DNA from: Streptomyces sp. NRRL F-2664
Lineage (GTDB): Bacteria; Actinomycetota; Actinomycetes; Streptomycetales; Streptomycetaceae
Assembly (NCBI RefSeq): GCF_000719345.1
Contig: NZ_JOFX01000012.1
Location: 1 to 64,000 of the forward strand
Direction of reading: 5' to 3'
Length of the DNA: 64,000 nucleotides
The notes beneath the pieces were generated by a model. The model did no database searches. It was not told the DNA's origin and saw only the letters and a program-made list of their open reading frames with translations. How positions within the stretch are numbered: position 1 is the stretch's first letter; every line of letters starts with the position of its first letter. Made by a program: the position numbers and the translations under genes. Of this stretch, positions 11,923-41,700 are shown piece by piece.

Positions 11923-12716
11923 CACGACGCTACGGGCCCGGCTCCGACCCGACGGGCTGGCTGCGCCGCTACCACCGGCCGCCGGTGCAGGGCCCGACGC
12001 TGGTCCTCTTCCCCCATGCGGGCGGCTCGGCGACGGGCTACTACACCCTGGCGCAGGCCCTGTCCGGCTCCGCCGAGGTGCTCACCGTGCAGTATCCGGG
12101 CCGTCAGGACCGGCTCGGCGAGGCGTGCGTGGAGGACATCGGGGAGATGGCGGACCGGGTCGTCGAGGCGCTGCTGCCCGGCGGGGGGCGGCCGCTGGTC
12201 CTGTTCGGGCACAGCCTGGGCTCGATCGTCGCGTACGAGGTGGCCCTGCGCCTGGAGAGCCGGCACCCGGACCGTGCGCCGGTCGGTGTGGTCGTCTCGG
12301 GCCGGCCGGCGGCCTCGATCCATCTCAGCCGCGGCCTGTCCCGGCTCGCCGACGAGGACCTCGCGTCCTCGATCTCCGACCTGTCCGGCACCCCGCCGGA
12401 ACTGCTCGCCGACAAGGACCTGATGTCCGCCGTCCTTCCGTCCCTGCGCGCGGACTTCAAGGCCGCGGAGAGCTACCGGGGTGCGGCGGACTCCCGCGTC
12501 ACCTGCCCGCTGTACGCGTATGCGGGGGCCCAGGACCACAACGTGCCGCGCGAGGGCCTGCTGCGCTGGCGCGCGCACACGTCCGCGGAGTTCACGGCCC
12601 GCTTCTTCGAGGGCGGCCACTTCTACCTCCAGTCCCAGGAGCCGGAGGTGGCCCGCACCCTGTGCGCCGACCTCCGCACCTTCACGGACACCGCCCTCCT
12701 GAGCCCCGCCCCCTGA
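11919..12716 (+). CDS. Type II thioesterase
   Basis: This 265-aa stand-alone alpha/beta-hydrolase has the type II thioesterase pattern: LFPHAGGSA near residue 28, YPGRQDRL, nucleophile motif GHSLG (Ser about 98), an acid in AGAQDHNVP, and the His in GGHFYL near 230. Such enzymes hydrolyse misprimed or stalled acyl groups from ACP/PCP arms, or move aminoacyl groups between carriers. The start overlaps the previous stop (ATGA), so translation is coupled. It is the last gene of the plus-strand operon, and a bidirectional hairpin follows. It is one of three stand-alone or fused thioesterases in the cluster, in addition to the TE domain that ends the NRPS. Confidence 0.95.
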   Translation: MTRRYGPGSDPTGWLRRYHRPPVQGPTLVLFPHAGGSATGYYTLAQALSGSAEVLTVQYPGRQDRLGEACVEDIGEMADRVVEALLPGGGRPLVLFGHSLGSIVAYEVALRLESRHPDRAPVGVVVSGRPAASIHLSRGLSRLADEDLASSISDLSGTPPELLADKDLMSAVLPSLRADFKAAESYRGAADSRVTCPLYAYAGAQDHNVPREGLLRWRAHTSAEFTARFFEGGHFYLQSQEPEVARTLCADLRTFTDTALLSPAP

Positions 12717-12734
12717 CCGCCGCCCCGCATGCGC

Positions 12735-12765
12735 AAGGCCCTCCCGGTCCGACCGGGAGGGCCTT
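12735..12765. terminator. Bidirectional terminator between convergent operons
   Basis: A perfect 14-bp stem (12735-12748 with 12752-12765) with a 3-base loop lies between the converging thioesterase stop at 12716 and P450 stop at 12784. It has A-rich and T-rich ends on either side (AAGG, CCTT), as expected for a terminator serving both strands. Confidence 0.85.
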
Positions 12766-12783
12766 CACCGTGCCGCAGGGGCG

Positions 12784-14043
12784 TCAGGCGGCGGGTTCGG
12801 GGGTGAGGCGGACCTTGAGGGTGGCGTGGCCGTTGGCGAAGTTGGAGAAGAGGCGGGTGGGCGGGGCGAGGAGTTCGATGCCGGCGACCCGGGAGCGGAG
12901 CGACTCCAGCATGGAGATCATGTGGACGCGGCCCAGGTAGGCGCCGAGGCAGAAGTGCGGCCCGTGGCCGAAGCTGACGTGCTTGTTGGGGGTGCGGCCC
13001 AGGTCGAAGGTGTAGGGGTCGGTGAAGACGTCCTCGTCGAAGTTGGCGGAGCTGTTCCACAGGGTGACGATCTCGCCGGCCCTGACGACGTGGTCGCGGA
13101 GGGGGATGTCGACCAGGGCGTGCCGGCCGAAGTGCATCGTCGGGGTGGTCCAGCGCATCACCTCCTCGGTGGCGCTCTCCAGGGTGACCTCGGCGTTCTT
13201 CAGCCGGCGCCACTGGTCTTCGTACTGGCTGAAGGCGTGGACGATGCCCGAGGCGGTGGCCCGGCTCGACTCGTCGCCGCCCAGGATCAGGCTGTACGCG
13301 TTGTAGATGATCTCCTCTTCGGTGAGCGGCTCACCGTCGACGGTGGCGGTGGCCAGCGTGCTGAGGACGTCCTCGCCCGGGTTGCGGCGGCGCTCGGCCA
13401 TCAGGCCGGAGATGTAGAGGATGATCTCGTTGCGCGCCATCAGCGAGACCTCCTCTCCGTCGTCGGCGCTGTACCGGGACAGGGTCTGCGCGTTCCAGTC
13501 GACGAGTTGTTCGCGGTCCCCGGCGGGGATGCCCATGAGGTCGCCGATGGTGTGGATGGGGATCCGGTCGGCGACGGCGGTGACGAAGTCGACCTCGCCC
13601 TCCTCGACGGCCTCGGACACCAGGCGGTCGGTGAGCTGCTGGACGTTCTCGACGACCGGGGCCAGGACGCGCGGCGAGAAGGACTTCATCATCAGGTTGC
13701 GGATCTCGCGGTGGCGCGGGCCGTCGGTGACGGCGAGCATCTTGCCGGCGGCGGAGTCCTCGCCCAGCAGGAGGGTGCTGAGGACGTTGCCGCGCTCGGA
13801 GGTGTACCGCTTGTTGTCGCGGTAGGCCGCCATGATGTCGTCGTACTTGGTGAGGACCCAGAAGCCGGGCTTGCCGTCGCGCGGCGCGTGCCAGAAGACG
13901 GGGTTGTGCGCGCGGAACGGCCGCCACATCTCGTGCGGGTCGTTGTCGTCGAAGGTCTGCGGGTCGGTGAGGTCGAAGGCTGCCGGGTCGGCCGCCTCGG
14001 CCGCGGCGGCGGGCGCGGCGGCCTGCAGGGTGGGGGCGGTCAT
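12784..14043 (-). CDS. Cytochrome P450, likely beta-hydroxylase of a carrier-bound amino acid
   Basis: The 419-aa P450 has ExxR in EEVMRW (about residue 295), the haem loop FGHGPHFCLG with Cys about 365, and an unusual I-helix LILGGDESSRATASG in place of the common AGxxTT. The GGDESS helix and the HFGR segment after the K-helix resemble P450s that hydroxylate amino acids held on NRPS carrier proteins (P450sky/NovI type), as I remember them. The gene starts 29 bases after the stop of the stand-alone C-A-T gene, with AGGAGG upstream, so the two are co-transcribed. Context suggests it oxidises the aminoacyl group loaded on that protein. A role on the assembled peptide is also possible. Confidence 0.88.
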   Translation of the reverse strand: MTAPTLQAAAPAAAAEAADPAAFDLTDPQTFDDNDPHEMWRPFRAHNPVFWHAPRDGKPGFWVLTKYDDIMAAYRDNKRYTSERGNVLSTLLLGEDSAAGKMLAVTDGPRHREIRNLMMKSFSPRVLAPVVENVQQLTDRLVSEAVEEGEVDFVTAVADRIPIHTIGDLMGIPAGDREQLVDWNAQTLSRYSADDGEEVSLMARNEIILYISGLMAERRRNPGEDVLSTLATATVDGEPLTEEEIIYNAYSLILGGDESSRATASGIVHAFSQYEDQWRRLKNAEVTLESATEEVMRWTTPTMHFGRHALVDIPLRDHVVRAGEIVTLWNSSANFDEDVFTDPYTFDLGRTPNKHVSFGHGPHFCLGAYLGRVHMISMLESLRSRVAGIELLAPPTRLFSNFANGHATLKVRLTPEPAA

Positions 14044-14072
14044 GGGTGGGTGTCTCCTCCGGTGTGCGTGCC

Positions 14073-17290
<3,218 letters not shown>

Positions 17291-17294
<4 letters not shown>

Positions 17295-18505
17295 CCGTTC
17301 AGTCCTTTCATGTCCATCTCTTCCATCAGGTCGAGCAGTGCGGGGGTGACGAACTCGTCGATCGGGCAGACACCGGACAGCGTCGAGAAGTACCGGTCGG
17401 TCAGGTCGCCGCTGGTGGCGACGGCGCGCAGCAGGTCGACGTGGTGCGGCGGCGGGTCGAGCCGGGCCGTCTTCAAGGTGGCGTGGTATTCGGGCATGAG
17501 GGCTTCCAGCCGCTGTTCGGCGAAGGAGTGCAGGGCCGCCCGCAGCCGGTCGGGGTCGTGGAGGCCGTCGCCGATGCAGTCGGCGAGCAACTGGGCCTGG
17601 AAGAAGCCGTCGGTGATGCCGCGTGCGGTGATGGAGTCCTTGTGGTGGCCGGCGTCCCCGATGAGCGCCCAGCCGGGCCCGGCGGCCTGCCGGAAGAAGT
17701 TGCGCTGGTCGCCGGTGCCGTAGACGCGTTCGAGCCGGGTGCCCGCGGCCATCTCCTCCCGCAGCTCGGGGGCCGTCTTCTCGACGTTGGTGAGCAGGGC
17801 GTTCAGGGCATCGCCGCGGACGCTCGCGAACTGCTCCTGCGGGAAGTAGCCGGCGACGAGCGTCGCGCCGTCGTTGGTGGGGACCGTGCCGACCCAGTGG
17901 CCGGGGGTGTCGTACAGCCGGAAGCCGGGCCGCAGGCCCGACCAGTACGAGTAGTAGGCGCAGGTCGAGACGGGGTCCTCCGCGATCATCGGCGCGCGGA
18001 CCTTCGCCGCGACGGTCGAACGCATGCCGTCGGCGCCGATGACGAGGGTGGCCCGCTCCACGGCGCCGCCCGCGGTGGCGCCGAGCCGGACGCCGACGAC
18101 GCGGTCGCCGTCGAAGACGAGGTCGCCGACGGGGCAGTTCTCGCGGAACTCCACCCCCGCCTCGACGGCGCCGCGGGCGAGGATCGGGTCGAGGAGGTAG
18201 CGGCGCGGGGCGTAGGCGGCGCGCTGTCCGTCGGCCGCCCAGGAGCAGCCTTCGAGCAGGATGTCGCCGTGGGTGTAGCGGACGTGGTCGAGGGCGGGGG
18301 CGCCGGTGTCGCGCACCGCGGGCAGCAGCCCCCACCGGGCGAGGGCGGCGACGCCCGGCTGGTGGATGTAGAGCGTGGAGAGGGTGTCCTTGGGGAAGGT
18401 GCCGCGCTCGACCATGAGCACCCGGTAGCCGGCGCGCGCGAGCAGCATCGCGGCCGGAGCCCCGGCGCAGCGCGCGCCGACCACAATCACGTCGTAGTGG
18501 GTCAA
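17291..18505 (-). CDS. FAD-dependent oxidoreductase (geranylgeranyl-reductase/monooxygenase superfamily)
   Basis: The 404-aa flavoprotein starts with a Rossmann dinucleotide motif (VVGARCAGAPAA) and has the second FAD motif WALIGDAGHHKDSITARG near residue 285, typical of single-component FAD oxidoreductases related to geranylgeranyl reductases and halogenases. No tryptophan-halogenase WxWxIP motif is visible. TTG 18505 is chosen as the start because AGGAG lies 6 bases upstream and the FAD motif begins within 10 residues. It is the first gene after the hairpin at 18629-18674 and overlaps the C-A-T gene by 4 bases, so it probably acts with the C-A-T protein and P450. Substrate and reaction (hydroxylation, dehydrogenation or double-bond reduction) cannot be told from sequence. 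Confidence 0.88.
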
Positions 18506-18628
18506 GAGATGCTCCTTGTCCTGCGCCGGCTCCGGTGGCCGGGGTCGTGGTGCCCAGTGGAGACCGCCCGTGGGGCGCAGCCGGTCACGCGGCCGGTGTG
18601 CGCCTCACGGGATCGAGCGGGGGTGTGG

Positions 18629-18674
18629 GGCCTGCGGCCCGGACCCGCGGGGGTACGGGTCCGGGCCGCAGGCC
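18629..18674 (-). terminator. 19-bp perfect hairpin splitting the minus-strand cluster
   Basis: Bases 18629-18647 pair perfectly with 18656-18674 around an 8-base loop, 36 bases downstream of the P450 stop at 18710 and inside a 204-base gap before the FAD gene. It is the strongest structure in the operon and likely ends or attenuates transcription from the NRPS genes. I see no convincing promoter between it and 18505. Confidence 0.8.
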
Positions 18675-18709
18675 GGCCGGGGGGTTCGGCGGCTCGGGCC
18701 GGACGGCCG

Positions 18710-19912
18710 TCAGTCGACGCGGATCGGGAGCCGCCAGACCCCGGTGAACTCCGGGGAGCTGAGGAAGGTCGGCCTGTCGTCCGGGTCCACGCGCAGCTTC
18801 GGGAAGCGGTCGAAGAGGATGTTCATGGCCACGCGGCCCTCCAGCCGCGCGAGGGGTGCGCCGAGGCAGAAGTGGATGCCCCGGCCGAAGCCGATCTGCG
18901 GGTTGGGGGTGCGGGCCGGGTCGAAGACGTCCGGGTCCTCGAAGACCCGGGCGTCGCGGTTGGCGGCCGAGAACCAGACCTCCAGCACGTCGCCCTCGGG
19001 GATCCGCACCCCGCCGATCTCCACGTCGCGCGTGGTGACCCGGTAGCCGGCGGCCAGCGGGCTGAGGTAGCGCAGGGACTCCTCCAGCAGGGTCGGCACC
19101 AGCGACCGGTCGGCGCGGACCCGTGCGTCGACGTCGGGGAAGGCGTCCAGGCACAGGATGGTGTTGCCGAGCAGCATGGTGGTGGTGATGTGGCCGGCCG
19201 AGATCAGCAGGTTGGCGAAGTTGACGATCTGCCGGTCGGTGAGCCGTTCGCCGTCGACCTCCGCCTCGACGAGCCGGGACAGCAGGTCGTCCCGGGGCTC
19301 GGCGCGCCGCTGCGTGACCAGTTCGAGGATGTAGAAGCCCATGGCCATGGCCGCCTCGGCCTGGGTGTCGAGGGACTCCTCCTGCGCCTTGTCGCCCTGG
19401 TGGGTGGTGAGCTGGGTGCTCGCCATGAGCGACTGGTCGGCCCATTCCTTGAGGAGTTCGCGGTCCTCGCGGGGGATGCCCAGCATGTCGCAGATGACGA
19501 TCACGGGCAGCGGGTAGGCCAGGGCCTCCGCCAGGTCGAAGGTGTCGCCCTCGATCCGGTCGAGCAGTTCGTGGGTGAGGGCGGCGATGCGCGATTCGAG
19601 CTCGGCGACCATCTTCAGGGTGAAGGTGCGTCCGACCAGCTTGCGGAGTTTCTGGTGCTCGGGCGGGTCGGCCTGGGTGAGGTTGCCGTCGAAGGCGACG
19701 GCGGCCTGTTCGGGGCTGACGTAGCGGGCGGCGACCTCCGAGGAGTACGTCGCCGGGTCGCTGAGGATCTCCAGGGTCTCCGGGTAGCCGTAGACGTGCC
19801 ACATCCCGACCCCGGGGTCGTACTCGACCGGCTTCTCCGGCCGGATGCCGCGCAGCCAGAAGTGCCGTGGGTGCATCTCCCACTTGGCGAGGGGGGTGCT
19901 CGTGGTGGTCAT
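18710..19912 (-). CDS. Cytochrome P450 (tandem copy 2)
   Basis: The 400-aa P450 has ExxR in EESLRYLSP, haem loop FGRGIHFCLG (Cys about 349) and the I-helix SAGHITTTM. The position before the conserved Thr pair is Ile, where most bacterial P450s have Glu or Asp. The N-terminus (HFWLRG, VYGYPETLEILSDP) closely matches the P450 encoded just upstream, so the two are tandem paralogues. The gap between them is 46 bases, with GGAGAC before the start. It is the last gene before the 18629-18674 hairpin. The position after the NRPS suggests hydroxylation of a residue or of the acyl chain; the exact target is unknown. Confidence 0.92.
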   Translation of the reverse strand: MTTTSTPLAKWEMHPRHFWLRGIRPEKPVEYDPGVGMWHVYGYPETLEILSDPATYSSEVAARYVSPEQAAVAFDGNLTQADPPEHQKLRKLVGRTFTLKMVAELESRIAALTHELLDRIEGDTFDLAEALAYPLPVIVICDMLGIPREDRELLKEWADQSLMASTQLTTHQGDKAQEESLDTQAEAAMAMGFYILELVTQRRAEPRDDLLSRLVEAEVDGERLTDRQIVNFANLLISAGHITTTMLLGNTILCLDAFPDVDARVRADRSLVPTLLEESLRYLSPLAAGYRVTTRDVEIGGVRIPEGDVLEVWFSAANRDARVFEDPDVFDPARTPNPQIGFGRGIHFCLGAPLARLEGRVAMNILFDRFPKLRVDPDDRPTFLSSPEFTGVWRLPIRVD

Positions 19913-19958
19913 CGGGGGTCTCCTTCGGTGGCCCGGCCGGGGGCCTCGGGGCGGCGCC

Positions 19959-21191
19959 TCATCGGACGAGGAGCGGGAGCTCCGAGGTCGAGATGACGTG
20001 GGGCAGCGGCAGGAAGGACGGCGGGTTGTCCGGGTCCGTCCGCATCTTCGGGAAGCGGTCCAGCAGGATGTCGGTGGCGATCCGGCCTTCCATCCGGGCC
20101 AGCGGCGCGCCGAGGCAGAAGTGGATGCCCCGGCCGAAGCCGATGTGCGGGTTGGGGTCGCGGTGGGGGTCGAAGACGTGCGGGCGGGCGAACACGCGCT
20201 CGTCCCGGTTGGCCGCCGAGAGCGAGATCGCCACGAGCTGGCCCGGGTGGACCGGGACGCCGGCCAGCTCGCCCTCGGCGACGCACGCCTTGTACGCGGT
20301 GGCGATGGGGCTGAGGTAGCGCAGGGACTCCTCGATCAGGCCGGGGGTGAGGTCCGGGTTCCCGCGTACGGCGGCCAGGTGCTCCGGGTGGGCGTCCAGG
20401 CACAGCAGGGTGTTGCCGAGGAGCGCGCTGGTGGTGGCGTGCCCGACGACGAGGAGCTCGTTGGCGAAGTTGACCACCGCGTTGTCGCTGAGCCGCTCGC
20501 CGTCGACCTCCGCCTCGACGAGCTTGGTCAGCAGGTCCTCGCGGGGCTTGGTGCGGCGCTCGGCGGCGTGTTCGCGCAGGTACTGGAACATCTCCGGGAC
20601 CACGCGCATGGCGGCCTGGGCGTCGACGTCCTCGTCGAGGTCGCGTTCGCCCGAAGTGAGGGCGACCGCGCTGTGGGCCATCCGGTCCACCCACGTCTTG
20701 AACAGGTCGCGGTCGCTCTGCGGGACGCCGAGCAGCTCGGAGATCACGATGATCGGCATCGGATAGGCCAGGTCGTTCACCATCTCGATGCTGTCCTGGC
20801 CGTCCACGGCATCGAGCAGTTCGTGGGTGATCTCGACCATCCGCGGCTCCAGGGCCGCGACCATCCCGCGGGTGAACGCCTTGCTGATGATCTTGCGCAG
20901 TTTGGTGTGGTCCGGCGGGTCGGACTGGAGCAGGGTGCCGTCGCTGAACTCGGGGTCGATCTCCACGTCGCCCGCGATGAGTTCGGCGACGTCGCTGGAG
21001 AACGTCTTGGGGTCGCCGACGACCTCCAGCACCTCCTTGTACCCGTAGACGTCGACGATGCCGTAGTCGTTGACCTCGACCGGGTGCTCGGGCTGCCGGC
21101 CGCGCAGCCAGAAGAACTCCGGATTGATGCCCAGGCGGTCGACGAAGGCCGCCGCCTCCCGCTCCTGCGCGCCGGCTGGTGTCCCGGTCAT
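19959..21191 (-). CDS. Cytochrome P450 (tandem copy 1)
   Basis: The 410-aa P450 carries EESLRYLSP, haem loop FGRGIHFCLG (Cys about 358) and the I-helix VVGHATTSA, in which the usual acidic residue before the Thr pair is Ala. It shares with its downstream neighbour the N-terminal pattern FFWLRGRQPEHPVEV and VYGYKEVLEVVGDPKTF. ATG 21191 starts 2 bases after the NRPS stop, so it is translationally coupled to the NRPS. It probably oxidises the peptide or a carrier-bound residue. The missing acidic residue is shared by both copies and may reflect a different proton-delivery route or an unusual reaction. Confidence 0.93.
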   Translation of the reverse strand: MTGTPAGAQEREAAAFVDRLGINPEFFWLRGRQPEHPVEVNDYGIVDVYGYKEVLEVVGDPKTFSSDVAELIAGDVEIDPEFSDGTLLQSDPPDHTKLRKIISKAFTRGMVAALEPRMVEITHELLDAVDGQDSIEMVNDLAYPMPIIVISELLGVPQSDRDLFKTWVDRMAHSAVALTSGERDLDEDVDAQAAMRVVPEMFQYLREHAAERRTKPREDLLTKLVEAEVDGERLSDNAVVNFANELLVVGHATTSALLGNTLLCLDAHPEHLAAVRGNPDLTPGLIEESLRYLSPIATAYKACVAEGELAGVPVHPGQLVAISLSAANRDERVFARPHVFDPHRDPNPHIGFGRGIHFCLGAPLARMEGRIATDILLDRFPKMRTDPDNPPSFLPLPHVISTSELPLLVR

Positions 21192-21193
21192 GG

Positions 21194-38758
<17,565 letters not shown>

Positions 38759-38759
38759 T

Positions 38760-41700
38760 TTACTGTCCACTCCTGTCCATCTTGCGCAGTCGAGGCCGGC
38801 TCGACGTGCCTGCGTTCTTGACCGTGCGCGAAAGTTCTGAGATTGCGTGGGACTCGAAGACCGACCGCAGGGGCACGCTCACTCCGAGCACCTTGCGGAT
38901 GCGGCTGGTGAGCCGCGTCGCCAGCAGGGAGTTGCCGCCGAGTGCGAAGAAGTCGTCGTTCATGCCGACCCGTTCGACGCCGAGCACCTCCGCCAGCAGC
39001 TCGCAGAGGGCCGCCTCCTGCGGTGTGCGCGGCGCCCGGTAGGGGCGGGCGGGTGGTTCCGGCTCGGGCAGGGCCGCCCGGTCGACGGCGCCGTCGGGGG
39101 TCAGCGGCAGCCGGTCCAGGGTGACGAGGACCGCCGGGACCAGGGCCGGGGGCAGCTCGCGCGCCACGTGGGCCCGCACCTGGTCGGCGTGGGCCGCGGG
39201 GTCGGGCACGTCGTGGCCGTCGGGGGGCTCGACGTAGCCCACCGACTGGGAGGTCCCGCCCGGGCCGTGGCCCTCGCGGACGACGACGACGGCCCGCTGC
39301 ACACCGGGGTGCCCGGTGAGGACGGCCTCGACCTCGGCCGGGGTGATCCGCGTGCCGCGGACGGCCGCCTCCGGACCGGTGCGGCCGAGGATCTCCAGCC
39401 GGTCGTCGGCGGTCCGGCGGACCAGGTCGCCGGTGCGGAACATCCGCGATCCGGGCGGCCCGTAGGGGTCGGCGACGAACCGCCGGGACGTCAGGGCCGG
39501 GCGGCCGCGGTAGCCCCGGGCCGGTGCCTCACCGCCGAGGTACAGCTCCCCGACGGCGCCGTGCGGTACGGGGGTCAGGCCCGCGCCGAGGACGTAGGCG
39601 CGCACGCCGGCCAGCGGTGTGCCGGCGGGGACGGTGCCGGTCCCGGGCGGCTGTTCGCCGTCGGACGGTGCGTACGCCGTGGCGGGGCCGGTCTCGGGGT
39701 GCCCGTGGAGGTTGACCAGGCGGGCGCCGGGGGCCGATGCGGCCGCCCGCGCGGCCAGGGCGGCCGGGAGCGGTTCGCCCGAGAACACGAGGGTGTCCGC
39801 GCGGATGTCGTCGGCCGCCTCGTCGAGGAGGTCGGCGCACGCGGAGGGGCTGAGGGCGAGCACCCCGCCCGCGGCCGCCGCGCCGGCCCGGAGCACTTCG
39901 ATGCCGCCTCCCGCGCACAGCGCGGCGACGATCTCCGGGACGGGCGGTTCGCCGTCCGCCGTCGTGGCGAGGAGCAGGGGCCGCCCCGCCGCGCAGCCGA
40001 GCCGCGCGAGCAGCCCGGCCACCCGGCCGGCCAGGTCGCCGTGGGTGCTCTCCACGCCCGTCGGCCCGCCCGAGCTCCCGCAGGCGTACGAGAGGTGCGC
40101 GAGCGTACCGGCCTGCGGGAGGGCGGCGGCCTGGACGGGTCCGTCCCCCGGCACCGCTTCCTCGGGCGTGACGACGGGGACGCCGGTGTCCGAGAGGGCG
40201 GCCGCCGTGTCGGCGTCGGCGAGCAGCAGCAGCGGCCGCGCGTCGGCGAGGATCCGCGCGAGGCGGCCGGCCGGGTGCCGGGGGTCCAGGGGCAGGACGG
40301 CGGCCCCGGACTTCAGGACGCCGAGCAGCGCGACGACCAGCTCGGCGGACCGGGGAAGGGCCACGGCGACCGGCGTCTCGGGGCGGGCGCCGCGCTCGGC
40401 CAGGGCCCGCGCGAGCCGGTCGGCCCGCTCGTCGAGCTCGCGGTAGGTCAGGGACCGCCCGCCGTCGGCCACCGCCACGGCGTCGGGGGTGGCGGCGGCG
40501 CGCCGCGCGAAGAGCGCGGGGACGGTGTCCGTGCCCGCCCGGGGGTCCGTGCCGGCTCCGGCTGCCGCGGTGGTGGCGCAGCCGTGCAGGAGCCGGTCGC
40601 GCTCGGCCGGCTGGAGCACCTCCACGGTGCCGACCCGGCGGGAGGGGTCCTCGGCCACCTGGCGCAGGACCGTCCCGAAGCGGGCGGCGAGGGTCTCGGC
40701 GGCGGCCGGGTCCAGCACCGTGCGCGGGTACTGCACCGCCAGGCGCAGCCGGTCAGGTTCGATGAAGGCGAGCACCGTCACGGGGTAGTGGCTGGCGGTG
40801 AAGGAGCGGATGCCGGTGATCGAGATCCCGGCGAGCCGGCTGGCTTCGACGATGCCGGCCCGGTCCATCGGGAAGGACTCGAAGCCGATGATGGTGTCGA
40901 AGAGGGCGTCGACGCCGGCGGCCTGCTGGATCTCGCCGAGGCCGACGTGGTGGTGGTCCATCAGTGCGGCCTGCCGGCCCTGGAGCGAGGTGAGCAGCTC
41001 GGCGACGGTGTCGGCGGGCGCGCACCGCACCCGTACCGGGAGGGTGTTGAGGAACATGCCGACCGTGGAGTCCACGCCCGGCAGGGCGGGCGGCCGGCCG
41101 GCGACCGTGGAGGCGAAGACGACGTCCTGCCGGCCGGTGAGCTGGGCCAGCAGCATCGCCCAGGCGCCCTGGACCACCGTGTTCAGGGTGACGCCAAGGG
41201 CCGCGGCCCGCCGCTGGAGGTCGCGGGAGGTGTCCGCGGGCAGCGGCACCTCCGCCTGCCGCATGGCGATGTCGTGCGCCGGCTGCGCGGACCCGCCGGT
41301 GGCCGTCTGCGGTGCGGGGAGCAGCGGGGCGAGCAGGGTCGGTTCCCCCACGCCGCGCAGTTCCTCGCGCCAGACCCGTGCGGACTCCTCGCGGTCCTGG
41401 CGGGCGAGCCAGGCGAGGAAGTCGCGGTGGGTGCGGGCCGGCTCCAGCCCGGTGGCCCGGCCGTCCGCCCCGTAGAGGGTGAGCAGGTCCTGCATGAGCA
41501 GGGGCACCGACCAGCCGTCGAACAGCACGTGGTGGGCGGTCAGTACGAGCTCGTGGGTGCGGGCGCCGGTGCGCACGAGGCTCATCCGCAGCATCGGCGG
41601 GGCGGTCTGGTCGAAGGGCGTCGTCAGGTCCTGCGCGAGGAACCGTTCGAAGGCCTCCGTGCGCTCCGCCTCGTCCAGGGCCGACAGGTCGAGCTCCTGC

